This document shows positions 27,264-35,620 of a stretch of 64,000 bases of DNA, piece after piece. The notes below the pieces were generated by a model that saw only the letters and a list, made by a program, of their open reading frames with translations, had not been told where the DNA came from and did no database searches. Position 1 is the first letter of the stretch. The number at the start of each line of letters is the position of its first letter. Source of the stretch: a bacterium (lineage in GTDB: Bacteria; Bdellovibrionota_G; JALEGL01); contig JALEGL010000006.1 in the NCBI GenBank assembly GCA_022763185.1, positions 1 through 64,000 of the forward strand, written 5' to 3'. A program made the position numbers and the translations under genes.

Positions 27264-28439
27264 TTAACCCATATTTAGGCTTGTGTCTCTTGTAAGTATG
27301 TTCATATAACTTCGGTAAACAAATTTTCGATTTCTTTTTTGATTGGTTGTTTGTTCAAGAAGCTTTAACTCTAATAAAGTTTTTATAGCTCGGTTTAAGG
27401 TATTTTGATTTGATCCTTCTATAGTTTTAGCTAGCTCGGGGACAGTTAAGATGGGAAACTTACAGAAGGCTTCAAATACTTGGAGCACTTTTTGTGAAGC
27501 AGATTCTGTATGAAGGGTTGCCCTATCTTTGTTGTGAAGATGATAGATGTCTTTAGCTGCTTGTTGAGCTATTTCAGAAGTTTCTATGATGCCTTGTAAG
27601 AAAAATTGTATCCAAGATTCCCATTCTCCTTTACTTCTTATATTTGTTAATTTTTGATAATATTCAGTTCGATTCGCTTTAAAAAAATAGCTTAAATATA
27701 CAAGAGGCTTATCTAAAATTTCCCAATGACAAAGCAGTAAAGTAATTAGCAACCTTCCAAGCCGGCCATTTCCATCTAAAAATGGGTGGAGTGTTTCAAA
27801 TTGAGCATGAATCAACCCTGCCTTGATAAGTTTAGGCATTTCATCATCAGTATGAATGTATTTTTCCAAATTCGACATGCCTTCAATTGAAGCTTCAGGG
27901 GGAGGTGGAACAAAGTTGGCAGACTCTAAGGTAGCGCCTGGAGAACCTATCCAATTTGGGCTTTTTTTAAAGCTACCGGGATCTTTAGTTTGACCTCGTA
28001 CGTCTTGAAGTAATATTTTATGCGTTTCTTTTAAAAGTCGATTGGAAATGGGAATTTTATGCACTCTTTCTAAGGAATAGTTCATTGCATTAATATAATT
28101 AGATACTTCAGTAACATCTTGTTGGTTGTGCCGTGACCCATCGTTATCTTCATCTAAAATATCTTCAAGAGAGCATTGTGTCCCTTCAATTTGAGAACTC
28201 AGTAAGGCTTCTTTACGAACAAATAAATACACAAAAAGATCTGGATCCGAAATGATAGATGTTACTCCTTTTAATTCACCAATAGCTCTAGAAGCTTTTC
28301 CATGAAGAGATATAATCTCTGCAGTTATTTTTAGGGGAGGGTTCTTTGGAGGAAGAGGTTCTGGTAAAAAAGAGTAGTAGCCACTTGGTTGTTTTACCAC
28401 GCGTCCGGCTCTATTAGAGATATATTCTTTTGGATTCAT
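27264..28439 (-). CDS. Fic family protein with N-terminal inhibitory helix and C-terminal wHTH
   Basis: A 391-residue class II Fic protein, which typically AMPylates target proteins using ATP. The active loop HPFLDGNGRLGR begins at H218. The inhibitory motif SSQIEG (81-86, S-x3-E-G) is intact upstream, so activity should be self-restrained. A C-terminal winged-helix (about 310-375, LTVPELAKTIEGSNQNTLNR) suggests DNA binding and possible autoregulation. Targets unknown. Its upstream region is A+T-rich with two TTAATTACATTTTA copies. Confidence 0.9.
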   Translation of the reverse strand: MNPKEYISNRAGRVVKQPSGYYSFLPEPLPPKNPPLKITAEIISLHGKASRAIGELKGVTSIISDPDLFVYLFVRKEALLSSQIEGTQCSLEDILDEDNDGSRHNQQDVTEVSNYINAMNYSLERVHKIPISNRLLKETHKILLQDVRGQTKDPGSFKKSPNWIGSPGATLESANFVPPPPEASIEGMSNLEKYIHTDDEMPKLIKAGLIHAQFETLHPFLDGNGRLGRLLITLLLCHWEILDKPLVYLSYFFKANRTEYYQKLTNIRSKGEWESWIQFFLQGIIETSEIAQQAAKDIYHLHNKDRATLHTESASQKVLQVFEAFCKFPILTVPELAKTIEGSNQNTLNRAIKTLLELKLLEQTTNQKRNRKFVYRSYMNILTRDTSLNMG

Positions 28440-28858
28440 GTAATTGAAGCCCTTTTTTAATTACATTTTATGCTTATTTTCTAATTATAATATGTTTTAA
28501 TTACATTTTAACCTTATTATGTAATTAATAGCAATGTTAAATTACAAATTAATTCTGTAAGTGATTGGTTCTGATGATAATTGACGATTCCTTGAATTTA
28601 TTAAGAATACATAGTGTGTCCCACGATTTACAGTTTTGTTTGGTTTTAAACCCGGTTTTTTACAACATTGATGCATTTAAAATATATACTAACTAGTATC
28701 ACAGGGTACTTTCCCTTCTTTATCTGTTAAAATCAATCATGCTTAACTCAAAAAAAAGATACTCTTTAAACTAATTCCGGGGACAGTCGACTGAACTTTA
28801 ATTATGATAACTGTATTGGTTTTTTTCTTAAACTTGTGTGGTTAGCCAAAGAGTTTTC

Positions 28859-28934
28859 GAATCTTGGGACACACTATGTATTCCTAATTCAGATCCATAG
28901 TTCTTACTAGGAATACACAGGGTGTCCCACGATT
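28859..28934. repeat. R2 REP-like inverted pair
   Basis: Two copies of GAATACxxAGTGTGTCCCACGATT face away from each other and can fold into one long hairpin. Equivalent pairs occur at 30849-30919 and 37797-37872; single copies at 28603-28629 and 29107-29132. This doublet layout is that of REPINs. Confidence 0.65.
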
Positions 28935-29043
28935 CCCACTATTCAAAGGAATTTAAAAGTGAAAATAAACCCTAACGGGATGATTTAAGTATAAATAGCG
29001 ACTAAAGAAATCTAATAAACCCGATCGGTTTTATTTTTTTAAA

Positions 29044-29096
29044 AATTCCGGGGACAGTCGACTGAATTACAATTAGAATTAAGGTAGCTGTCCCCG
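29044..29096. repeat. R1 REP-like doublet, copy 3
   Basis: ATTCCGGGGACAGTCGACTG ... GGTAGCTGTCCCCG: inverted ends around an A+T-rich centre. The CAGTCGACTG core is itself a palindrome. Confidence 0.7.
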
Positions 29097-29207
29097 AAAC
29101 TAATGAAGAATACCTAGTGTGTCCCACGATTTCACGATTTAAAATGAAAAAGATAAAATTGATTTAATTTATAGCCAATGCATAGAAGCCAAATAAGCTT
29201 TTACATT

Positions 29208-30545
29208 TTATACAAAAAATAAGGTGGCAATAAGGTAAGCACAAGTAACAGCAGTTATTGCAACAATAAGGTTGGGGACCAAAAACGAATGATTAATAAC
29301 CCATCGTCCTATGCGTGTGGTTCCCGAGCGGTCAAATTCAATGGTTGCAATCTGACTTCCGCTGGCTGGAAAAAAGTGAATCCCTATCACAGCCATCCAC
29401 ATTGCAACGATGTATGCTGGGGGTATATTCATAGCCAATGCAATAGGCACAATAATAATGGTTGTACTGGATTGGCTGGTGGTTAAGGCAGCTAAAATAT
29501 AAAAAGCAATGCCCAGAATAAACACATTTTGTGCTGCACTGGCTTGCATCCAGCTTGAAAATAGCTCTTTATGTGCTCCCACAAAGGTATTGGCCATCCA
29601 CGCAATTCCCATCAGAGCCAAGACGGAAACCATACCTGACTGAAATACTTTTGTAGATGGAATTTTTCTAACATCAACATGACACAGTTTTATTATGGCA
29701 ACAGCAGCGGCCATCATCACCATGGTAATCAGCAAGGTCATTTTGACTGGCTTAAATTCATTTTCAACAAAGATCTGTGGACGCAAAGATTCAAAAAAGC
29801 CAAACACAACAACAATGACCACCGCCCCTATAAACAACCATGTGCTCCATTTGGCTTGAGTTGAAACTTCAGACTCTTTGCTAAGCTGGGCGGGTTTTTT
29901 GACTAAGCCCTCTTGCAAGCGTTTTTGATAATGAGGATCATCTTCAAGCTCTTGACCACGCATGTTCTGTATAAAAGCTGCAACAAAAATTGCAATGATG
30001 GTTGAAGGTAAAACAATAAGCATAATAGAGCCTAAACTAAAATTAGAGGGGGCTAAAAACCCGAGCATGATGGCCATTGCTGCTGAAACAGGTGAACTGG
30101 TAATTCCAAGCTGTGACGCTTCTGGAGACAGTGCCAAAGGACGCTCAGGACGAATACCGTTTCGGTATGATATTTCTTCAATTACCGGTAACAAAGAATA
30201 ATACACATTGCCTGTACCTGCCCCAATGGTAAAAAGCCACGATACATATGGCGCTAAAAATGTAATGTAGCGCGGATTCTTTTTTAAAATACGCTGTGCA
30301 ATGTTCACCAAATAATCAATACCACCGGCAACTTGCATGGCCCCAGCGCCTGTAACCACAGCAAAAATGATACTCATGGCTGATATGGGAAAATCACCCG
30401 GAGGCAAATGGAAAATGCTGCTTAATAAGATAACGCCTATACCGCCCCAAAGACCAACGGCTACTCCACCCATTCGGGCGCCAATCCCTAAGCAAATGAG
30501 CACGGTAAGACCTTGTAAAGCAACAGAAATAAGTTCCCAATCCAT
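29208..30545 (-). CDS. anaerobic C4-dicarboxylate transporter, Dcu family
   Basis: A 445-residue inner-membrane protein with about 10-12 helices, close in layout to DcuA/DcuB, which exchange fumarate, malate, aspartate and succinate. Diagnostic segments are GARMGGVAVGLWGG, AVVTGAGAMQVAGGIDYLV, NPRYITFLAPYVSWLFTIGAG, the loop ELEDDPHYQKRLQEGLV and the C-terminal GTTRIGRWVINHSF. Whether it acts in anaerobic fumarate respiration here is unknown. It stands alone between two repeat clusters. Confidence 0.88.
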   Translation of the reverse strand: MDWELISVALQGLTVLICLGIGARMGGVAVGLWGGIGVILLSSIFHLPPGDFPISAMSIIFAVVTGAGAMQVAGGIDYLVNIAQRILKKNPRYITFLAPYVSWLFTIGAGTGNVYYSLLPVIEEISYRNGIRPERPLALSPEASQLGITSSPVSAAMAIMLGFLAPSNFSLGSIMLIVLPSTIIAIFVAAFIQNMRGQELEDDPHYQKRLQEGLVKKPAQLSKESEVSTQAKWSTWLFIGAVVIVVVFGFFESLRPQIFVENEFKPVKMTLLITMVMMAAAVAIIKLCHVDVRKIPSTKVFQSGMVSVLALMGIAWMANTFVGAHKELFSSWMQASAAQNVFILGIAFYILAALTTSQSSTTIIIVPIALAMNIPPAYIVAMWMAVIGIHFFPASGSQIATIEFDRSGTTRIGRWVINHSFLVPNLIVAITAVTCAYLIATLFFV

Positions 30546-30650
30546 GCAAAAAACCTGACATATTAAAGTGTTTTTATCAAGCTTCTTGAGCCATTAAAAT
30601 CATGGGTTATTTTACAACCATAATTCCGGGGACAGTCGACTGAATTAGAT

Positions 30651-30769
30651 AATTCCGGGGACAGTCGACTGAATTAGAATTATAAAAATAAAATATTTAC
30701 GGCAGCTGTCCCTGGAGATACAGATGTTTTATTGAAGGAAGAAGTTTTTTCTATTCCAAGAAAGTTTAA
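30651..30769. repeat. ~120-bp direct repeat, left of second Fic gene
   Basis: An R1 doublet plus a further ~55 bp are shared with 32564-32688 in the same orientation with few differences outside the A+T-rich centre. Together they bracket the Fic gene, as recombination sites of a cassette would. Confidence 0.75.
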
Positions 30770-30940
30770 AAATTTCCAATTGTTGTTTTTTCGCATCGTC
30801 TAAAATCCATGGGGATGCTTCTGCAGATATTGAAGTTCCTTTTCAATCCAGGGACACACTGTGTATTCCTAAGTTAGTTCAATCGTTCATATTAAGAACA
30901 TCTAGTGTGTTCCATGATTCAGACTGTCCTCAGAACTTTT

Positions 30941-31005
30941 ACGCACGTTTTTCATGAAAAAACCTATTTACGCACATTTTTCATGGACTGCGCACGTTTT
31001 TCATG
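30941..31005 (+). promoter_or_regulatory. triple direct repeat before the second Fic gene
   Basis: CGCACRTTTTTCATG occurs at 30942-30956, 30971-30985 and 30991-31005, spaced 29 and 20 bp, ending 13 nt before ATG 31019. Likely an operator array; too few and too irregular for CRISPR. Confidence 0.55.
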
Positions 31006-31018
31006 GAATACTGCCTAT

Positions 31019-32521
31019 ATGATAACAAGAGCTTTACCAGAGACTGACGCTTGTTTAGCAGGCTATTCATACCTCATTAGTCATTATGAGCTTAAAGTTC
31101 CTGTGCCAGTAATTCTATCGGCTATTGGACAAAAACATACAAAATACGAAACAGATACCTGGCACGTTTTTACACCTCGCCATGCGCCAGACGAGAATTT
31201 ATACGGGCATTTGACCTTTGCTTTGCGTTATGAAGGTATTGATCTTGCCATTTTAAATGCTCTGTTTCATAAAATATCACCAGCTGAAATAGAACAAATT
31301 GTAAAAAATGAACCAGGAGGAAGCTATGCTCGCCGTATATGGTTCTTATTTGAATATTTAACAAACAGTGAATTGAATATTTCTAATATTAGTAGACGTA
31401 GATATATCGACCTTGTTGATCCCAAGATTCAATATCCCGGACCGTCCCGCCAATCTAAGAGGCATGGCATAAACAATAACCTCCCCGGTGTTAAAGACTT
31501 TTGTCCACTAGTGCGCCGTACAGAAAAGCTGGATGCTTTGATCGGTCAAGACTTGTCTCAAGTGGCATTAGACAGTGTTGGTGCAATTCACCCAGATGTT
31601 TTGATGCGTGCGGCTAGTTTCTTATTACTCGAAGATTCAAAAGCGTCATACGCCATTGAGGGAGAAACACCCCCTCATAATCGTGCTGAACGCTGGGGAC
31701 GTATTATCGGTCAAGCAGGGAAAGCGCCTTTATCAAGGTTTGAGCTGGAGCGACTGCAAAAAGAAGTCATTGTTGATAGCCGTTTTGTTCAAATGGGCTA
31801 TCGTGATGAAGGTGGCTTTATCGGTAGTCATGACCGCTCAACAAACATGCCGATTCCAAGCCATATATCAGCCAAACATCAAGATTTAGACGCATTAATG
31901 AGCGGGCTTATTGAGACTGCAGAACTTTTGAGTGATAGTGATTATCCTCCTGTATTGGCGGCCACACTTATTGCATTCGGCTTTGTCTTTATACATCCTT
32001 TTGAAGATGGGAATGGTCGTTTACACAGGTATTTACTGCATCATGTGTTGATTGAAACAGGCTTTATCCCAAAGGGACTGGTATTTCCTGTTTCATCTGT
32101 TATCTTAAAACGCATGACAGATTATGTCACGGCGCTTGAAGCATATTCGAAACCACGTTTATCTTTTGTTGAGTGGCGTTCCACAGATAAAGGTAACGTT
32201 GAAGTACTTAACGAAACAATTGATCTCTATCGCTATTTTGATGCGACGACTCAGGCTGAATTCTTTTATGAATGTGTACATGAAACAATCACCCAAGCTT
32301 TGCCCGACGAGGTTAACTATCTCCAGCAATATGATGAGATGAAAGCATTTGTGAATAGCTACATTGATATGCCAGATCGTACAGCAGATCTTTTGATACG
32401 CTTCCTTCATCAAAATGATGGAAAATTATCCAACCGCGCACGCAGTAAAGAGTTCTCTGCTCTGACAGATGAAGAACTTCAGGTGTTTGAAAACAAGTTT
32501 GAAGAGATCTTCAAAGCATAA
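31019..32521 (+). CDS. Fic family protein, second type
   Basis: From ATG 31019 the protein has 500 residues; the longer frame from 30905 runs through the operator-like repeats and is less likely. The Fic loop HPFEDGNGRLHR starts at H326 of this form and ends in HR instead of GR. The inhibitory SYAIEG (about 210-215) is present. The N-terminal ~190 residues look DNA-binding or helical (PETDACLAGYSYLISHY, then PVPVILSAIGQ). It is clearly distinct in sequence from the Fic at 27264. Target unknown. It is bracketed by ~120-bp direct repeats, suggesting acquisition as a cassette. Confidence 0.88.
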   Translation: MITRALPETDACLAGYSYLISHYELKVPVPVILSAIGQKHTKYETDTWHVFTPRHAPDENLYGHLTFALRYEGIDLAILNALFHKISPAEIEQIVKNEPGGSYARRIWFLFEYLTNSELNISNISRRRYIDLVDPKIQYPGPSRQSKRHGINNNLPGVKDFCPLVRRTEKLDALIGQDLSQVALDSVGAIHPDVLMRAASFLLLEDSKASYAIEGETPPHNRAERWGRIIGQAGKAPLSRFELERLQKEVIVDSRFVQMGYRDEGGFIGSHDRSTNMPIPSHISAKHQDLDALMSGLIETAELLSDSDYPPVLAATLIAFGFVFIHPFEDGNGRLHRYLLHHVLIETGFIPKGLVFPVSSVILKRMTDYVTALEAYSKPRLSFVEWRSTDKGNVEVLNETIDLYRYFDATTQAEFFYECVHETITQALPDEVNYLQQYDEMKAFVNSYIDMPDRTADLLIRFLHQNDGKLSNRARSKEFSALTDEELQVFENKFEEIFKA

Positions 32522-32834
32522 AAAACATTCACAAACAACATTGAGTTTTATTTTTCTGGATGTAATTCCGGGGACAGTCGACTGAATTAGAATTATAACA
32601 AATGAAAATAATAGTTACGGTAGCTGTCCCTGGAGATACAGATGTTTTATTGAAGGAAGAAGTTTTTTCTATTCCAAAAAAGTTTTAAGAAGTTTTGGGG
32701 ACAGTCAACTGTCCCCAAAGTGGATGACTATAATTATGTCAAAAACTTAGTGGTTTAGTTTTTTAACTAAAATTTATAACCTACTCTGAAGCCACTTAAA
32801 ATACAAAGACAATAGATGGTTGTCTCATAAATAT
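32522..32834. other. 313-bp intergenic region with R1 repeats
   Basis: It holds the right copy of the direct repeat (32564-32688) and a compact palindrome TTTGGGGACAG TCAA CTGTCCCCAAA at 32694-32719. No gene is seen. Confidence 0.65.
32564..32688. repeat. ~120-bp direct repeat, right of second Fic gene
   Basis: Matches 30651-30769. The minus strand of both copies ends an open frame at the same stop (WNRKNFFLQ then TAA), so the repeat includes the same 3' coding stub. Confidence 0.75.
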
Positions 32835-33245
32835 CTAATCTTTCTTATAGTACTTTACAACAACATAGGGTGCTATATTGCTATCGGTAACAGTGTCGGT
32901 ATAGCCTGAGATTGCACTGGAGTTGAAAATGGTATCCGAGCCAGTAACATTTCCAATGTAGTTATTGGCTGCGGTGTTTGATGTAGCAGAGCCATCCAAT
33001 GGAATGGAGTTGGTGAACTCCCAGCCGCCGGTGTCACCCAACGTTCTTGCTGTAAGCGCATTACCATCCATATCTGTGTTACCGGAACCTACACCCAAAA
33101 CAACTCTTCCTGCCGCATTATTATAATCTGACCATCCGTCTGGGCAAGAAGACAAATTAAAAGGCAGTATGATGTTTTGGTTGAATGAATCTAATCTTAC
33201 TTCAAAACCGCAAGCAGATGCAAAAAGTGTCATCAAACAAAACAA
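32835..33245 (-). CDS. lipoprotein with phage-tail-collar-like domain, start unclear
   Basis: The frame to stop at 32835 encodes a lipoprotein signal (LFCLMTLFASAC) followed by CPDGWSDYNNAAGRVVLGVG and a C-terminal NIAPYVVVKYYKK, the pattern of tail-collar or microcystin-dependent-protein-like domains. The only start codons in frame are TTG 33245 and ATG 33233, inside the hydrophobic core. The open frame continues upstream through AIKIFNLL, with an AAAAGGA ribosome-binding site placed before an ATA. The true start may be ATA or may have been lost. Surface or adhesion role is inferred. Confidence 0.5.
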   Translation of the reverse strand: MFCLMTLFASACGFEVRLDSFNQNIILPFNLSSCPDGWSDYNNAAGRVVLGVGSGNTDMDGNALTARTLGDTGGWEFTNSIPLDGSATSNTAANNYIGNVTGSDTIFNSSAISGYTDTVTDSNIAPYVVVKYYKKD

Positions 33246-33559
33246 TAAGTTGAATATTTTTATGGCTAAAATCCTTTTGAATAAGTGTGTTAAAAATTGA
33301 ATTGGGCTTGAATTAACTCAATACTTTGATTAAGAAATTATACAGCATTTATGCTAAATCAAGAATTTGAATAACTTATTCCTAATTTAAAATAAAGTGT
33401 ATTTCTGCATTTGGACCTTAAATCCTGAAATTTTAAGGACATGCGTCTCATAAAAATGGATGCAACCCTAAAAAGCATGGGTGACTGTATAAATATAGTT
33501 AATGAAATAATTAAAAATATAAAATTATCATATATTAAGACATGTGCTAGATTGCCCAC
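33246..33559. other. intergenic region, 314 bp
   Basis: A+T-rich, divergent between the collar-like lipoprotein and the gene at 33560. The only signals seen are the promoter boxes at 33525-33553. On the minus strand the coding-like frame of the lipoprotein extends a short way into it. Confidence 0.5.
33525..33553 (+). promoter_or_regulatory. promoter with -10 six nt before ATG
   Basis: TTATCA (33525-33530), 17 bp, then TGCTAGATT with -10 TAGATT at 33548-33553. Exactly 6 nt (GCCCAC) separate it from ATG 33560 and there is no ribosome-binding site, so the mRNA is probably leaderless. Compare tatA. Confidence 0.55.
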
Positions 33560-34201
33560 ATGAGATGGTTGTTTGTAGGGGTATTCATCATGTCATCTAT
33601 GCTGCAGGCGCAAACGCAGTATGTAAGCCGTCAAGATCTTATTACTCAAAGAGCTTTGCCCCAAGGCTGCGGTCATTTAATTACCTGGTCTAAAGATGCG
33701 CTGATTTACACGGGCAAAAAAAATTTGAACCTTGCCTCCGCATCGCATAGAAATTTTAATCACGCACCAGGCTCTAATTTTGAGCGCTCCACCGCCGGGC
33801 ATTCAGCTTTACTTTTAAAGTACGACAATGGCGATCAAGACTATATCAGCTTTTTTCCTAAACATGGTGGGGGGTCTATCTTCAGTGAAGAGGGCAAGTT
33901 TACAAGCTTCAAGCACAACATGAATTACTATTATGAAAAGAACGTTGCGGTGACCTCGTTTAAACTTTATGAATCAGCTTACAACGTTTGTACGGCCGAT
34001 TATAAAAGAAAAACAAACACCTTCAATGGCTTAACGTATAATTGTACGCACAGCGTTTTGAGTTTTTTACAAGAGGAGCTTGGCATAGACCTTGAGGATG
34101 ATTTTTTTTCAACACCGCATGGTTTGAAAAAGAGACTGGAATACTTTTTAAAACAAAACCCACACTATCTTTGTGATCAAAACTCAATGACCAGCCATTG
34201 A
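33560..34201 (+). CDS. exported protein, permuted papain-like fold suspected
   Basis: A 213-residue protein with a signal peptide (cleavage near LQA-QT). TAGHSALLLKYDNGD (about 72-86) followed ~75 residues later by TYNCTHSVLSFLQEELG places a His before a Cys. This is the order of permuted NlpC/P60 or LRAT-like cysteine hydrolases, with H preceding the C-containing helix. If active it would cleave amide bonds in the periplasm or outside the cell. The resemblance is by motif only. Expression likely from a leaderless promoter. Confidence 0.45.
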   Translation: MRWLFVGVFIMSSMLQAQTQYVSRQDLITQRALPQGCGHLITWSKDALIYTGKKNLNLASASHRNFNHAPGSNFERSTAGHSALLLKYDNGDQDYISFFPKHGGGSIFSEEGKFTSFKHNMNYYYEKNVAVTSFKLYESAYNVCTADYKRKTNTFNGLTYNCTHSVLSFLQEELGIDLEDDFFSTPHGLKKRLEYFLKQNPHYLCDQNSMTSH

Positions 34202-34410
34202 ATAAAGAGTAAGCGCTGAGCACCATCAGCTATAAATGATGCACAGGCCTTGGTAGATGCTTCTGCCGTTTAAACGCTTGTTGATCTGAGAAAAAAGTAC
34301 CCGGTTACTCTGGGGAACACTATAGTTGAGGTGCCAGGCATATTTTTGTAACATGCTGCATTTAAAAAAGACACCTGGCACTTTAACTCACACAAAGTGT
34401 AGAGCAATCA

Positions 34411-34833
34411 TCACCAGTTGCCAGAGTTTTGCATGCTGGCCCAGGGTTCTTGGCTGGGTAATGGCTTGCCTTTTTGTAACAGTTCAATAGATATATTGTC
34501 CGGTGATTTGATAAAAGCCATGTGGCCATCTCTGGGCGGCCTTAAAATTTTAATGCCTTTTTGTTGCAACGATGCACACATGTCATAGATATTATCTACG
34601 GAGAAAGCCAAATGGCCAAAGTTTCTGGCGTTGCCATAGTCTTCAATGCTATCCCAATTGTAGGTGAGTTCAATTTCTGCATCACTGTCAGGGGCTTTAA
34701 GGAACACCAAGGTAAACTTGCCTTTAGGTACTTCTTTACGGCGAACTTCTTCTAAGCCCAAGGCATCAATATAAAATTTTAAAGAGTCTTCTAGATTAGA
34801 TACGCGAATCATGCTGTGTAAAAATTTTATCAT
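34411..34833 (-). CDS. VOC family protein, lactoylglutathione lyase-like
   Basis: A 140-residue vicinal-oxygen-chelate protein close to glyoxalase I. FLHSMIRVSNLEDSLKFYID (metal His and the N-terminal betaalpha unit), ELTYNWD, NFGHLAFSV and IELLQK (metal Glu) are in place. The methylglyoxal-glutathione adduct is the expected substrate. Just downstream (34320-34380) an inverted repeat GTGCCAGG/CCTGGCAC could be a structured repeat or terminator. Confidence 0.82.
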   Translation of the reverse strand: MIKFLHSMIRVSNLEDSLKFYIDALGLEEVRRKEVPKGKFTLVFLKAPDSDAEIELTYNWDSIEDYGNARNFGHLAFSVDNIYDMCASLQQKGIKILRPPRDGHMAFIKSPDNISIELLQKGKPLPSQEPWASMQNSGNW

Positions 34834-34978
34834 ACTTGATGTTTAACTGATTATGATTAAAAGTTCATGGTTTTTTGTTTATGTTGTGCGATCTAAAGAA
34901 ACACACGGTGTTTTTAACTCAAGTCAATGGTCATTATTAATGAGTAAGTAGCGTGTCTTGTAATTTAATATAAAATAC

Positions 34979-35007
34979 AAAAAGCCGGATTTAAGATCCA
35001 GCTTTTT
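34979..35007 (-). terminator. terminator of osmC
   Basis: AAAAAGC (34979-34985) pairs with GCTTTTT (35001-35007), with an inner GGAT/ATCC stem and one mismatch. On the minus strand the T run follows the stem, 30 nt after the osmC stop. Confidence 0.7.
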
Positions 35008-35037
35008 AATAGTTATTATTGATTAGTGTCTAAAAAA

Positions 35038-35466
35038 CTAAAGAATAGTTGTTTCTAGGTTAATCTCTGCCTTGAACAGTTTTGACACCGGACAGCCAAG
35101 CTTGGCTTTATTGGCTAGATCTTTAACCTTACTTTCTTCTGCACCTGGAACCTGTGCTTTTAGATTTAATTGTATTTTGGTAATGCTAAAACCATCATCC
35201 ATTTTCTCCAAAGTGACATTGGCAGTGGTTTCTAATTTTTCAGCACTTAGGCCTTCTTCCTCAATAATTTTGGCCAAGGCCATGCTAAAACATCCAGCAT
35301 GGGCAGCGCCAATCAGCTCTTCAGGGTTGGTACCGGGCTTATCCTCAAAACGGGTATTGAATCCATAAGGCTGGTGAGCTAATGCTCCACTCTGGGTGGA
35401 AACCGTACCTTTTCCATCTTTTAAGCCCCCTGTCCACTGTGCTGAACCTTTTTTATGTATAACCAT
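35038..35466 (-). CDS. osmC: OsmC family peroxiredoxin
   Basis: A thiol peroxidase that reduces organic hydroperoxides. The start is set by GGAGG eight nt before ATG at 35466, giving 142 residues starting MVIHKKGSAQW. GTVSTQSGALAHQPYGFNTR, NPEELIGAAHAGCFSMAL (first active Cys) and KAKLGCPVSKLFKAEI (second Cys) match E. coli OsmC closely. Likely a stress-induced single gene. Confidence 0.93.
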   Translation of the reverse strand: MVIHKKGSAQWTGGLKDGKGTVSTQSGALAHQPYGFNTRFEDKPGTNPEELIGAAHAGCFSMALAKIIEEEGLSAEKLETTANVTLEKMDDGFSITKIQLNLKAQVPGAEESKVKDLANKAKLGCPVSKLFKAEINLETTIL

Positions 35467-35620
35467 GTTAACAACCTCCATCTATTTTAATCATTTAAAG
35501 CTTAAATCTATCAGAGCTTTATTCTTTTTCATCTAACTTAAGTTATTTTATCCCTATTTGTTTTGACTGGATGGAAACGGAGACTTATATCATTAGGTTG
35601 TTAAACTGGGATGATTGATC

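Larger units (their letters stand above)
28440..29207. other. 768-bp intergenic region with REP-like repeats
   Basis: The first 110 bp hold A+T-rich direct repeats of TTAATTACATTTTA, possible operators for the adjacent Fic gene. The rest carries R2 copies at 28603-28629 (+), 28859-28884 (-), 28910-28934 (+) and 29107-29132 (+), and R1 copies at 28773-28796 (half) and 29044-29096. No coding frame is convincing. Confidence 0.65.
30546..31018. other. 473-bp repeat-rich region before the second Fic gene
   Basis: It contains an R1 half copy (30622-30648), a full R1 (30651-30714) that continues as a ~120-bp direct repeat, an R2 inverted pair (30849-30919) and three copies of CGCACRTTTTTCATG. On the minus strand 30729-30841 encodes a stub ending in AKKQQLEIFKLSWNRKN and a stop. 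This may be the C terminus of a lost gene. Confidence 0.55.

Noticed and set aside
30941-31005. Three short direct repeats as a CRISPR array
   Set aside because: Units are only 15-16 bp, spacing is irregular (29 and 20 bp) and there is no cas gene; operator sites are more likely.
27264-32521. The two Fic genes as one toxin-antitoxin system
   Set aside because: They are on opposite strands, 2.6 kb apart, differ in type, and each carries its own inhibitory motif; no separate antitoxin gene is seen.
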